A DNA stretch of 64,000 nt, from contig VDFB02115049.1 of the NCBI GenBank assembly GCA_007258455.2, forward strand, positions 1-64,000, given 5' to 3'. Position numbers and translations under genes: made by a program. This stretch comes from Sequoia sempervirens. Lineage: Eukaryota > Streptophyta > Pinopsida > Cupressales > Cupressaceae. A model generated the notes under the pieces. It did no database searches and was not told where the DNA came from. It saw only the letters and a program-made list of their open reading frames with translations. Below, one piece after another: positions 11,332 through 22,479 of this stretch (the first letter of the stretch is position 1; each line of letters begins with the position of its first letter).

Positions 11332-11503
11332 ACTTAAGAATAGGAGCCTCCTTGATGGCTCGTTTTATAGATACAAAAGCTTCCTAGGCTTCTGCAGTCC
11401 ATTCTATCTTTTGTCCTTTCCTCAGCATTCTTGCTATGGGTTTAACAATCTCAGCAAAGTTAGAGACAAATCTCCTAACAAAATTTATCTGTCCAAAGAA
11501 TGA

Positions 11504-12262
11504 TTATATCGCCTTAACAATTTTAGGGACATGGATTTTGTCAATAGCCTCCACCCTTTTAGGGTCTATCCTAATCCCTTCCTTTGAAACAATGTGCCCC
11601 AAAAGCTTACCCTCCGTGACAACAAAATTACATTTCTTGGGGTTTAAGCTAATACCATATTCAAGGGCTCTTATAAATACCTTTTCCAAATGATGAACAT
11701 GATCCTCAGCCTTCTTAGAATAAGCAGTGAGATCGTCCTGATACACCACCATGAGAACATTGATCAAATCAGCAAAAGCCACATCCATGGCTCTTTGAAA
11801 AGTTGCCCCTGCATTAGTGAGACCAAATGGCATCCTCAGATAAACATATGTTCCCCAAGGGGTTGTGAATGCAATTTTGTATTGTTTAGACTCTTTAACT
11901 TTAACCTGATTATACCCTGAAAATCCATCCATCATGGACAACAATTCACAGCCTATCACCTTATGCAATATGGCCTCCATGTTAGGCAAAGGATAATTAT
12001 CTTTGAGGGACGCTATGTTTAGATTTCTGAAATCTACACATAATCTGATATCTCCATTTTTCTTTCTGATAGGGACCAGATTTGACACCCATGTTGAATG
12101 TCTAATTGGCTTAATGATTCCACCGTCTCTGAGCTTCGCCAACTCCTCTTGCATTTTAGGTTCTAAAGTAGGATTTATCGGCCTTTGCTTTTGTTTGAAT
12201 GGTTTAGCATCTGCCTTCAATGGTATTTCATGTTGAAAAAAGTCTTCTCTATATGCTTTCAA
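11504..12262 (-). pseudogene. Reverse transcriptase of element 1
   Basis: This is a Ty3/gypsy RT. Blocks in order: GGIIKPIRHSTWVSNLVPI, DIRLCVDFRNLN with KDNYPLPNMEAIL, MMDGFSGYNQVKV, MPFGLTNAGATFQRAMD, the catalytic YQDDLTAYS and GISLNPKKCNF followed by LLGHIVSKEGI. The catalytic Asp pair is intact. The RT core itself is open, but a stop at 11504 separates it from the connection segment. It is in frame with the domain before it (12275-13153) and the RNase H after it, so all were one polyprotein. Confidence 0.92.
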
Positions 12263-12274
12263 ATCTTCATAAGA

Positions 12275-13153
12275 CTAAGCAAATACATGTTTATACTTTC
12301 TCAACAATTTAATCAACATTTTTCTAATTGCAGGACTAATCTTTTTACCTATGTACACCTTTTTTGGTGCCATCTCAGTTCCCAAATTAATTTCTTCAAT
12401 GTCATCCCTTCCAACTGGTGTTTGCTTCATTAAAGACCAATCACTTCCATCATATACCCTCTCTAATGCCACCAAGCCTTTAGGAATTTTATTTGTTTTA
12501 AGCTGCAAGATCTCTTTTCCAAAGACTATCTCTTTTCCATCAACTTCTTCAACAAAGGCATTGAAATTGATCTCTTGAGCTTCATACTGGTCTATACAGT
12601 GAAGGAATTTCAAAAGATCAGTGTCATCATTAAAAACTTGCCAACTATATACATTATCAGGCACAACAGGCCTTGTTTTGAATTCAATTTGTGACACTCC
12701 CGCCAGCGTAATATCATCTCTCTTCAATGCTACATTAGCTAGAAAATATGCCATTATATTCTTTGATCTATCCACCCACTCAATTGAGAAAGCATCAAGC
12801 AATTCTATTGTATCCCATACAACATTTCTATATTGCTTTAATCTTTTATTTTTTGCTGTATACTTTGCCTTAACTTGCGAGATAACTAACTCAGAATCTC
12901 CTAGAATAGCTAGCAACTTTATTTTATGCTTCACCACTATATTCAATCCAGTTAACAGACCTTCATACTCCGCCACATTATTTGTGCATTCAAAAGTTAA
13001 CAAGAATGAATACTCAAATGTATTACCTTCAGGCGAAACAAATACTATCCCAGCTCCATTGCCTTCTTGGCTGCAGGCTCCATTGAAATACATCTTCCAC
13101 ACACCATTGTGGTTCCTTGCAGCATGCTTCTCAATAGGATCACTATTAGTCAA
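12275..13153 (-). pseudogene. Plant-type (archaeal-like) RNase H placed before RT
   Basis: Residues near the start show the second RNase H found in Tat-lineage gypsy elements: WKMYFNGACSQEGNGAGIVF, NNVAEYEGLLTGLNI, ILGDSELVISQ and a final block reading MAYFLAN. The first Asp is Asn here, and the last Asp is Tyr (the element 2 copy keeps MADFLAN). About 130 residues of linker follow, ending in LLRKYKHVFA, which leads straight into the RT start in the same frame. The usual order in Tat elements is RT, RNase H, extra RNase H, integrase. Here the extra RNase H is between protease and RT, and element 2 shows the same protease/extra-RNase H adjacency. Confidence 0.88.
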
Positions 13154-13306
13154 TTCTAGCTATGCTGGTTCTATTTTGAAACTCCCAAGATCAACATCAC
13201 AAAAGCAATTGATTTGGTCTTGTGGCACAAAATCAATGAGTTGATTCATCCTTGGCTCCCTGTACAATTTCACTTCTTGGCCATTTACAAGAATGGTTGC
13301 ATAAGA

Positions 13307-13516
13307 TAGATCAAACTAGACATTTCCACCAATAGCCACCATCCATTGCCTTGATAAAAGCATACCTATCTGAGGAGGGGTGTCTATAACTGTTATATCA
13401 ATATTGTAAGCTAGATCAAATTGGACATTTCCACCAATAGTCATCATCCATTGCCTTGATAAAAGCATACGGAATTGAGGAGGGGTGTCTATAACTATTA
13501 TATCAATATTGTAAGC
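13307..13516 (-). repeat. 105-bp in-frame tandem duplication in the protease C-terminus
   Basis: Two copies of 105 bp (13307-13411 and 13412-13516) encode a repeated block containing DTPPQ and LLSRQWM. The unit is 35 codons, so the frame is kept. The homologous region of element 2 (31970-32130) has a single copy, so the duplication is private to element 1 or its close kin. Confidence 0.8.
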
Positions 13517-13852
13517 TACTTGAGGGTAGGCAACTAACTTGACTTCTACATCTTTCATTATACCAACCACAGGAACAGGTTGGTTATCCATTGCGTAACA
13601 CTTTCCTTCATATGTATCCACCCACATGCCTAGATGTTTCATCACTCCTACTGGCATAATATTCATGGCGGCACCAGAATCTATCATACAATTCCTTAAT
13701 AATTTATTATTTATTAGTAATGTAATAAAGAAAGGATCAACCTGTGGCGGACTTGTCAATACATTACTCAAGCAAATTTTTGGGACGTTTACTTTATCTT
13801 GCTTATTTTTTGCAACCATTTTATTTTCAGTACTTACATGTTTTTCACTCAT
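13316..13852 (-). pseudogene. Aspartic protease of element 1
   Basis: This is a retropepsin-like domain. The active-site block is MIDSGAAMNIMP, preceded by PFFITLLINNKLLRN, and the conserved MLLSRQWM block is near the C-terminus. It would process the gag-pol polyprotein. A frameshift at about 13850 separates it from gag, a 105-bp tandem duplication lies in its C-terminal part, and a stop lies at 13316. It is in frame with the extra RNase H and RT. Confidence 0.88.
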
Positions 13853-16145
13853 TTGTTAACAATTGCATTGCACTGTCCCTGTACTCCTTAATTTTCATCA
13901 TTTCTAGAAGTGGGACAGACATATTTACCTGAGACAAGGCTTGAGTAAAATCAAAAGAAGAACCTTCTGCCTTAATTACTTTCTTTTGTTCTAATGTTTC
14001 TCCTTTGTTTACTTCTTTTTCTCCTCTACCCGACTGATCATTTTTTTGAATTTCTTTCTATAGCTCTTTTACAGCATCCTTTTTGATAGGATTCTGTTTA
14101 CTTTCTTCACGTTGTTTTTTTTCATTTTTCTTTGAAACTCCTTGCACAACTTTTTGATCTTTCATAAAGATACCCCTAGGGACACCTTCCTTCTCATTTA
14201 CTGTCCTGTTCCTCAACCAGTATTTATTCTTGGCTTCTTCTACTGCAACAACAGTCAATTTTTCTATCTCTTCTTCAGTAAGTCTCCTCACATTATTGTG
14301 AGCAGGCACCTCAACAGATTGTGGTTCTACATAATCATCCTCAGAGTCAGAAAAAACTGCTTCCATATGTACATTATACCTTCGTTCTGCAATGTCATAC
14401 TCATAACCTCCCTCCTCCGAAGATGAGTACCTCTCCTCAACATGATGAGAAACATTTGAAGTCAAGTAGATTGTATGATCTTCCCCACCATCTCCAATTA
14501 GCAATCCTTCTTCTTCCATTCTCTAGGCTACAACACAATATTTAGGGGAATGTGGCTTATCACAAGCCTCACAAAAATAATTGCTATTCACCACATATGT
14601 TCCCTTCTTCTTCAATGGATCAGGAGTTTCTTTGCTTCCAGGCCTATCTGTTATGGGTTTCCCATCCTTCCAGATTGTGTTATAGGGCATGTCATGTAAC
14701 CTCGGCCTTGGTCTTTCATTTCTATATGTGTTCTCTTGCTAATATTGATAATTATTATTTTGTTGAGGAACTCGAGAGTTGTCTCTCTTATTCATTATCC
14801 CAGCAGCCTTTCTGTTATTCTCAATTGTTAATGCCATTTTTTGTGCTTCAGCTAAGTCCCTTGGGAACCTATTTCTCGGCTCATACCCTATTTTAGGGTC
14901 AAATGCATTCAGGTAAACACTTAATACTACAGAGTCAGGTAACTTTGATCTTGGAGGTATTCTATTCTAATATTTATTGAATCTTCTGTTAAAATCAAAG
15001 ATTGAATCATTCTAACCTTTTTGAATTCACATTAGTTCATGGAGAGTAGCGTCTGGTGCACTCAAATTCCCAAATTGTTCAAGGAATTGGTCTTAAAATA
15101 TCTGGAGAGAATAAATAGAAGTTGTTGCCAGGCTATTGAACCAGTCCCTAGCTTCTTCAATAAGAGACATCATGAATAATCTCATATGAAAATCTTCATA
15201 AGGTACATCCAAATCCTAAATAAAAGCATTGAAACTTCTCAAATGATCCTCAGCAGTGATTGCATTACTGCCTATAAACTTGGGTACTAAACCTCTCCAA
15301 CTGATGTCCATGGGATATGGCTATAATTGAAACCCTATTAGATCAAATTGTCTGATCATGGTTGTATATTGATAAGGAGGAAGATTATGTGGGTGCTGAT
15401 ATTGGTACATAGGATTATTGTACTGCATATTTTGTTGTGGCACATAACACTGACCAGGAGGTGGATAATTATTTGGATGTTGTGTGGGAACATAAGGTGG
15501 ACGATTTGGCTGTCTATATTGATTCTCAATTTGATGGTGAGGAATCCTTGGTGGTTCAGAATACCCCACACCATGATTGCCCTATTTATGGGGTGGTACA
15601 TATTTTGGAGGAAAACCAGATGTGTGTGGAATATTCTAAGCTTTCTGCAGTTTGAATTCCATCATTGCTTGAATCATTTGGGCCTTTTCTTGCTCTTCCC
15701 TTTCCTTTCTCTGAGATTCATACCATGCCCTAATTTCCTCATAACTTAAAGATTCATAATCTTCTTGTTGAATTTCCTGATTAGCAGGTCCACTCTATTT
15801 ACCTTCCATTTTTTGGTCATATTCATATTGAACTTTGAGTCGTTCGGCTTCAAATCGAGCTTCAAATTTAGCCTGTTTTCTAGCTTCAAATTCAACATTT
15901 TTCTGAGGATTGTAAAAAGGATTTCTCTTATCTTCCAGGGTACAAGGCTCTTCAAATGAATTATCCTTCCATGTGTCAAAACAATTCTCACCAAAAGGTA
16001 TCAATGATTTATCTTTGTTTGTTAAGCACATGTCCTCACTTTTCCCTTTACCCTTGTCAACCTTATCATTTTTATGCGTACAGTTACTATTACCAGGAGG
16101 AGCTCCAGAATGACCTCCCCTAAATTGAGATCTTCTTCCATTCAT
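13853..16145 (-). pseudogene. Gag of element 1
   Basis: The start is the ATG at 16145 (MNGRRSQFRGGHSG), 140 bp after the primer-binding site. The frame stays the same to about 13860 but has many stops. In order it has a basic, Gly-rich start, a Glu/Lys/Arg-rich coiled-coil segment (EARKQAKFEARFEAERLK), a Pro/Gln/Tyr-rich spacer, the retrotransposon gag core (YEDFHMRLFMMSL, ARDWFNSL, DPKIGYEPR), a zinc knuckle of the form C-x2-C-x3-H-x4-C (CEACDKPHSPKYC) and an acidic tail. It forms the virus-like particle and binds RNA. The homologous gag of element 2 (32760-34693) supports the frame. Confidence 0.82.
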
Positions 16146-16286
16146 ATTGCAATGCTTAATCAGAGTGCTTAATTAGAGTCACCACTCACTTTCTTAAAAG
16201 TGAAAAAAATATTGTTACTTGGTATTCCCAGTGGAGTCTGTATATAGGACTTCTAACTCTATGATTAAGGTGTAGATTCTTTGTTA

Positions 16287-16304
16287 TCCCCAACAGAGTC
16301 GCCA
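16287..16304 (-). other. Primer-binding site of element 1
   Basis: TGGCGACTCTGTTGGGGA on the minus strand starts three bases after the LTR end. The TGG start matches a tRNA CCA end. This type of primer site is known from Ogre/Tat elements, where it is assigned to tRNA-Arg; the tRNA identity here is by resemblance. Confidence 0.8.
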
Positions 16305-17133
16305 ATTTGTTAGCTCTCAAAATGCAGGTTTGAACCATGAAAGGTTGCCAATCTTTCACAATGTTTTAGGGTAACATAACAAGGTTTGAAAGAATTAAAC
16401 CTTCTACTCTCCAGGTGTTGTAAGACAAAGGTGGGTGTACCTATAACAAATGAAACAGACTTGACTATTGATCTTCTCTTCATGCCCTAATTTTTCCACG
16501 ATGGAAAATTGGAATGGACAAAATAAAACAAATTTGGTATATATTGTATACCAGCATTCAAAACTAAACCCTAATATGCTCAGTTAACAAATGTAAAAAG
16601 TATGAATAAAATCAAATGATTGAAAACGATGAGACCCGTTCCTTATATAATGTACAAAGTCAAAGAAAATCTTAAACAACTGACTTCTTTCTAGATTCAT
16701 TCAAATTGTTTGGCATATTTTGTTTATAACCAGTATAAACATGCAAGATTGTGATTATTAAGTTCTTCTTACTGATCTAAATGAAATTCCTTGATTACTG
16801 TGATTAATCAAAAGGATTTAATCCTTCCTTGAAAGAACCTATCAACCAATCACATAGGTACAAAAAATACGTATAAATAAACCAGATATAAACTTGTTAT
16901 GTTGATCTAAATAACCAAATAACATCAATTTTAGAGACAACTCAAATAATTCTTTCAATAGACACCACACAACAATTGACACCAAAATTCGCCAGCAAAT
17001 CAGAGGATTTTCATTGATATCTCCATAGCTTCAAAACATACATTAGAGTCTCAACCCTGTGAAACATGGCGTTCCACTGTATCCTCTATTCTCTATCCTA
17101 TTCTATCTATCCGTAGATTATTTTCAAAATAGA

Positions 17134-17171
17134 CATTTATACATTGAGAATATGAAAGGATGCATCCTTTC
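17134..17171 (-). promoter_or_regulatory. Core promoter of element 1: TATA box and palindrome
   Basis: TATAAATG (minus strand, 17134-17141) with the 18-bp palindrome 17154-17171 upstream. In this 5' LTR it would drive the full-length genomic RNA leftward through gag and pol. Confidence 0.6.
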
Positions 17172-17214
17172 AGAAATAGAAAATACAAATTATAAAACAA
17201 AAGATAGAGAATAA

Positions 17215-20179
17215 TTAGGCTCTATTTAGCCATAAGTGAGTCTTGTTGAGGTGGTCCAAATAATCCTGGCGCTCATATGTGTCTGCATCTCCAACAACAT
17301 TCCAGACTGTAACTTCCATCTTGACCATTTCCTCATTTTGTTTACTCACTTCTCCCAATGTTGTATCCTCTGCAGAAGCTATCTTCATGATTTCACTCAG
17401 CATTGACTCACATTCATTTTTCCACCTGGTGGCCTCTTTCAAATCCCCATTATCATTAGAAAATGGAATTACAATTTTCTCAGTAGCTGCAATTAACCCC
17501 TATTCACCCCCTTGCAATTCATCATAGAAATTTCAATAGCAATTGATTATGTGATTTGCAGCTTCAAGTGTAGAACTGCTAGCTTCATCACTTTGAGCCA
17601 ACTCATGAAATTTCTCCATGATTCGTCCATCCATCCTTGTGTGCTCCTTCAATGCAGCAAGAGTATGAGAGTATTTTCCCCACAATTTATTCAACCAGGA
17701 TGTCAAATGATCCTGCCTCTTCTTGACAATTGCAGCAATAGCATCATGCTTCCCCTGAGAATAAGCACTTGACCCTACCGAGTGGTCTTTTTCCTGAGAC
17801 CTTTCTCCTTGAGTGATCATTTTGGTTATCCCCATTGAAACACCAACCAAGTCTTTGAGTCTATCATTTTCTCTCAGCAATTTCTCATTATTTGCTTTAT
17901 ACATTTCTCTTTCTTTTATCAATAATTGAATCTATGCTTTATTCAACTTTGTAATATTTACCCCAATATCAGTAGTAGCTACAGGATCAGCTTCTCCAGC
18001 TTTTAGAGTCAAGACATGGCCAAATTCCTTCTCTGTATCAAGTACCACTGATTTCCTATGGGGTGGGTACAAAGCCCATATCAACATTGATCCCTCATCA
18101 GTATTATACTTGGAACCCATATACACTTTTGTCACCTTTTCCTTATCAAGCTTATGAGTAGCATTACTACCCTTCAAGAAACTATCAAAACACCAATGCA
18201 GAATTCAAATCAAGGCCAGGAAATATCATGACACCAGCATCATCTAACATTTTCCTCCCCACTTTAGGAGTCATATTTGCCATTTCATCATCCACACATC
18301 TTCTCAATTGAGCCAGCAATTGTTCCTCATTTCCAGAAGTGATATCATCAACATTCTCTCTTATCTCCTTCCCCTTCTGCTTGTACAAGAATTATTTGAA
18401 CTCGGGGGAATGTATAAACTCATCATCAGAAACAAATGATCTGTACTCCATGTGCTTAGCATCAACATCACCACTTTCAACACTCTGTTCTCTGACTGGG
18501 CAGACATATTGCTGAGTCCTCATTCTAGATACCTTTTCTATTTTACCCTGTTGCAAATCAGCTCTTGGTGCTTCTTCACCTCCAAAAGACAATAACTCAA
18601 TATCCTGTAACCCTTGGTTATATCTTTCAACTACCATTTCTGCTTCATCTTCATCTAGATTTCTGATCATATCATCAAAAGTATAGGGTACATGCTGATA
18701 CCCTCCAAAGTTAATCCTTTCTTTGGCTAAATTGATATATCCTTCAGGGTCAAAGTATTTCCTGGTTGGTCCTCTTTTCATATTATAATGCAATAATCTA
18801 TAAAGGATTGAGTTATATCCCTCTTTAGCCAACACAGTGAAATCACCAAAGAATAAAGTACTAGGTATAAATTGCTGCTTCCCAAAAGAACTGAAATGCA
18901 TCACACTACTGTAATCTATTTGTTTAACAATTTCCAAGTATGCAACCCTATTCGGAACTGTCCTTGGCAAAATGAAAGGAGCATCTTCAAATCCATACAC
19001 TCTGATTACTGTAGCTCCCTCTAAACAATACTAGTCTCCCCAATTATGGTCAATTGGCCCATTGAAGTCTTTAGGCCGAAGGAATCTTTTGATCTCATCA
19101 GTCAATGAATAGTTACAAGGATAATGATACAATCTATACAATGTCTTTACAAAATACTCCTCAAAATGAATAAAACTAGAACCAGCAAACCTGCTATCCC
19201 AAATGGCAGTCCATAACTAAACAGGAAATATTTCACCCTCCTTACTAGTCTAAGAAATTCTCATTTCTGGAGGCCATACCCTAGCTCTTCTCTGAAGTAT
19301 AACAATAAGTGCATCAACAATGAATAGTTTCTGAGGTGAACAATGGAAGTTCCACCATTTATAGCCATCAATCCTGAGTCAAGCTCCTTAGAAATATATG
19401 AAGCATAATCAAATAGCCTAGAGTTGTGATATTGAATGTCTGCTGCAATGACCATTGGCACCATTGACATGAATTATGAGGCATCCATCCCCAACACCTG
19501 ACACACTGAAAAAATATGTATATTTCATATAGGGTTCAAACAAATCTATATGATAGGGAGGCCCCTCACTATCTTCTAGAGGTTCTGGCTTGTTACCCTG
19601 TTTAACCCTATGAATTGGTAACCTCCAACCCTTGTAACTTGTATCCATTATGGAAAATTCCTTCTGCAACTCTTCACAATTGATTTCCTCATCGCAAAAG
19701 CCTTCCAATTTGAAAACCTCACCAATTCCTTCTTTTGACACATGTATCTGTGGTTTTCCAGAAGTATCACATATTGCTTTATACTTTGGATTATAGTGAT
19801 CAACAAGCAATTTTACCAATTCAGCATTAACGAATACATTAGGACATACCAACTTCCCTACATTCAACCTCCATGGATTACAAACTAGCTCAAAATGATT
19901 CCTCCTATGGTAGTGGAAATTGAAAAGCTCATACCCTCTTACAGCAGTCCAGACATCACCTATGAACTTGCATTTGTCATCCAGCTTGTCAACTTCTACC
20001 CTAAGTTGTGCAGACCTTCTAGCTTTAGGCCTTGAACCAAGTAGTTGATCAATAAGGTCTTGGTTTAGCTTCCTTTCAGTGCCTTCATGCTTTGTATCAT
20101 TCTTTTGTTTCTTTCCCTTCGACTGACTACTCTCACCGAGTTTTCTACCCTTACCCTTTCCAAAACCAGAGGACTCCAT
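17215..20179 (-). pseudogene. U3 ORF, copy in the 5' LTR
   Basis: This is the second copy of the unknown U3 ORF, starting at the ATG at 20179 (MESSGFGKGKGRK). It lacks the stop near residue 162 of the other copy (CDEEINCEEL reads through), but it has its own damage: a one-base difference near 19510, stops between 19000 and 19260, a frameshift at 18185 and a stop at 17932. TAA at 19474-19476 and TGA at 17533-17535 are shared with the left copy. Comparing the two copies allows the ancestral layout to be inferred: two shared stops split it into blocks of about 235, 645 and 100 codons. The same sense and position as at 4639-7597 confirm that it is part of the LTR and not an internal gene. Confidence 0.7.
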
Positions 20180-21889
20180 TTTTCAAGCTTATAGAATCAA
20201 AATATGAAAAACAAAGAAGCAACTACTTACAGTATTCTACTTAAGCTCCTCAGACTGAAAAATTGTCTTGGTTCTCTTGTTCAGCTTGCCAATTCACCAG
20301 CAATCAATTTAGAAATGAGGAATTGATTAAAACACTACTGTCATTACTGTTTTATCCCATTGCACCATTAATGAAGCACGAATGACACCTCCTTTGAAAC
20401 TGGCACTGTCGCATCAAATGTCCTTTCGATAAGAAAAATTCAAATCTGGGGTGAAATCCCTTTTCAAATTTAATTTCATCATTCGCCAAGACACTTTGTG
20501 GTCTTACCGACACCTGGAATCAACTTGATGACAAATGCTTCTGCTTTTCATGTCACTGTGACAATTCAAAGTCAGGGAAACGTCTCATAGATATCATGGA
20601 ACAATACCGATATGTATTCTTCAAAGCATTTTCCAATCGCTAAGACATTAATGTTCTTCACACCAACTAAAATCCTTTATCTTTATGTTCTTCGCTATAA
20701 CCTGTAGATGTCAGGGAAACCTCTCACAGACTTCATCTTGTTTCACCGAAAGTCTTTATTTACATTGGGTCGCCAAGACAAATTTGTACTCTTACCGATG
20801 CAATCTTCATTTCACCCGCTTCACTGTGACTTTCAAAGTTGCGGAGATGTTACACAGATATCTTTACATCTTACCGATATGTACTTTTCAATGTATTTTC
20901 ATTCACTAAGACAAAATCACCCTTTCACCGATGAATTCTCATTTTGGTGTGTCCACCAAGTTCTCTCACTGAAGAAATAAACCTAAGCAATGAAACAATA
21001 CTCTCGGCAAGACAATGAACCCTCGAGAAGACACAAACCGACACCAAATGTCTTACCGAAATCACTCCCCCATATTACTCATGTTCAGCAAAACTCACCC
21101 CGAACTATCTGTCGGTATAATATTCATACTTCCTTGAAACTTATGCTGACAAGTTCTTCTCCTGGTGATGCATATCTCTATCGGCATAAGATTTGAACTC
21201 AGCAAGACTCTATAACTTTTCACCGATAACTTTGAAATGCCTTTGAACTTGGTTCGGTGAAACAATAGCCCGTTCGCCTAGACCTTCCCCGATGCACATA
21301 AGTCTTACCGAAACATTTGTTTGCAAGCCAGTCGGTAAGACAAAATGACTTCGTTATGAGTTCACGTTGATACCAATCAGTCTAGCCGAAACGACCCCTT
21401 TATGCATTAATCGGTATGACATATTGTCTTCGCCCTAACATTACACCGATACCCCAACATATGCTGATATACTTTTTTCAGGATGCCTGTCGGCAAGAAA
21501 AAATTAGTTCGCTGAAACATTTTCCCGAACACCTTTATCTTGAGCGATAAACTTCCACATGCACCAGTCGGCGAAACACACTGTATTCGCTATGACTTCA
21601 CTCCGACAATGACTCCCCTTTGCCGAAATGATTCCTTTTGTCACCGAAACAAGCAAATTGTCCTGCCGATAGTCTGCAACAAACATATATTAGTGAAAAA
21701 TCAAGTCGGGGAGACTTTTACAATGTCTTGTCGATTCAGGTCTTTTAATGAAAAATGAAAAACTTCATGGATTCAATGGATTTTATGATAGAAAACAAGC
21801 AAGCCAATACAAAGGACTTTGATGCTTATGATGAAAACTCAATGCTGGAACTCTTGAATGCAATAGACTATAAAAATTTCAAAATTTTA
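20180..21889 (-). promoter_or_regulatory. U3 upstream region of the 5' LTR
   Basis: It has the same word-rich sequence as 7598-9317. A perfect inverted repeat is present here: GTCTTACCGA at 21302-21311 and TCGGTAAGAC at 21332-21341, with a 20-base loop. ACCGAC lies at 20506-20511. No gene is seen. Confidence 0.5.
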
Positions 21890-21890
21890 G
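21889..21890. other. Breakpoint joining element 1 to element 2
   Basis: Left of this point is U3 of the element 1 LTR, 11 bp short of its end. Right of it is the middle of the extra RNase H of element 2, in mid-gene. Neither an LTR end nor a target-site duplication is present. It is an illegitimate junction, either biological or from assembly. Confidence 0.75.
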
Positions 21891-22479
21891 ACCTGCCAAC
21901 TATAGATGTTATCAGGAACAACAGGCCTTGTCTTGAACTCAATCTGTGACACCCTAGCCAATGTGATATCATCTCTTTTGAGCGCCACATTTGCTAAAAA
22001 ATCAGCCATTATATTCTTTGACCTGTCAATCCACTCAATTGAGAAGGCATCAAATAATTCAATTATGTCCCATGCAGCATTCCTATATTGCTTTAATCTT
22101 TTGTGCTTTGCTACATACTTGGATTTAATTTGTGAAACAACCAGCTCAAAATCGCCCAAAATAGCCAGCAGTTTGATTTTATGTTTTACAGCTATGTTCA
22201 GACCTGTCAACAAGGCTTCATACTCTGCCACATTGTTTGTACATTAAAATGCTAACAAAAATGAATATTTAAATGTAATACCTTTAGGTGAAACAAAAAC
22301 AATCCTAGTGCCATTACCTTCCTAGCTGCATGATCCATAAAAATACATCTTCCACACTTCATTGCAGCTTTGTGCCACATGCTTTTCAATTGGATCACTA
22401 TTGGTTAATTTTGGCTAGGCTGATTCAATCTTAAAACTTCCAAGATCAACATCATAAAAACAATTAATCTGATCTTGAG
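21890..22479 (-). pseudogene. Extra RNase H fragment of element 2
   Basis: It is homologous to 12630-13200 of element 1. Visible blocks are AEYEALLTGLNIAV, ILGDFELVVSQ and NIMADFLANVALKRDD, so the catalytic Glu and the last Asp are kept. The frame starts just inside the insertion point of element 3 and is cut at 21889 by the breakpoint. Frame damage lies near 22230-22440. Confidence 0.8.
22475..22479. repeat. Target-site duplication TTGAG, left
   Basis: TTGAG directly before the TGGTGTATG end of element 3. The same five bases follow the other end at 31936-31940. Confidence 0.9.

Larger units (their letters stand above)
3724..21889 (-). mobile_element. Element 1 (family A): Tat-like Ty3/gypsy retrotransposon with 5.6-kb LTRs
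   Basis: Two direct copies of a 5.6-kb sequence (3724-9317 and 16308-21889) flank about 7 kb of gag-pol. The repeat ends are TGTTAG/CTAACA-type inverted termini, a primer-binding site sits right beside the inner end of the right copy, and pol runs toward the inner end of the left copy. This is the arrangement of LTRs, so I treat both long repeats as the LTRs of one minus-strand element. The RNA would start near the TATA box at 17134, run through gag, protease, extra RNase H, RT, RNase H and integrase, and end in the left LTR after crossing the U3 ORF. Left flank is the copia element; the right LTR lacks its last 11 bp and joins element 2, so no target-site duplication can be seen. Confidence 0.85.
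16308..21889 (-). repeat. 5' LTR of element 1 (5582 bp, last 11 bp missing)
   Basis: It begins on the plus strand with TGTTAGCTCTC beside the primer-binding site and matches 3724-9306 throughout. Homology stops after the word AAATTTCAAAATTTTA at 21889; the expected final 11 bases (as at 9307-9317) are replaced by element 2 sequence. It carries its own copy of the U3 ORF, TATA box and palindrome. Confidence 0.85.

Noticed and set aside
12621..13244. Plus-strand ORF of 207 codons
   Set aside because: Shadow of the extra RNase H on the minus strand; no motif of its own.
16308..21889. Taking the right 5.6-kb repeat as the 3' LTR of element 2
   Set aside because: Its closest match is 3724-9317 and not the LTR at 34853-37001, and its outer end lacks the LTR terminus and polypurine tract expected next to element 2.
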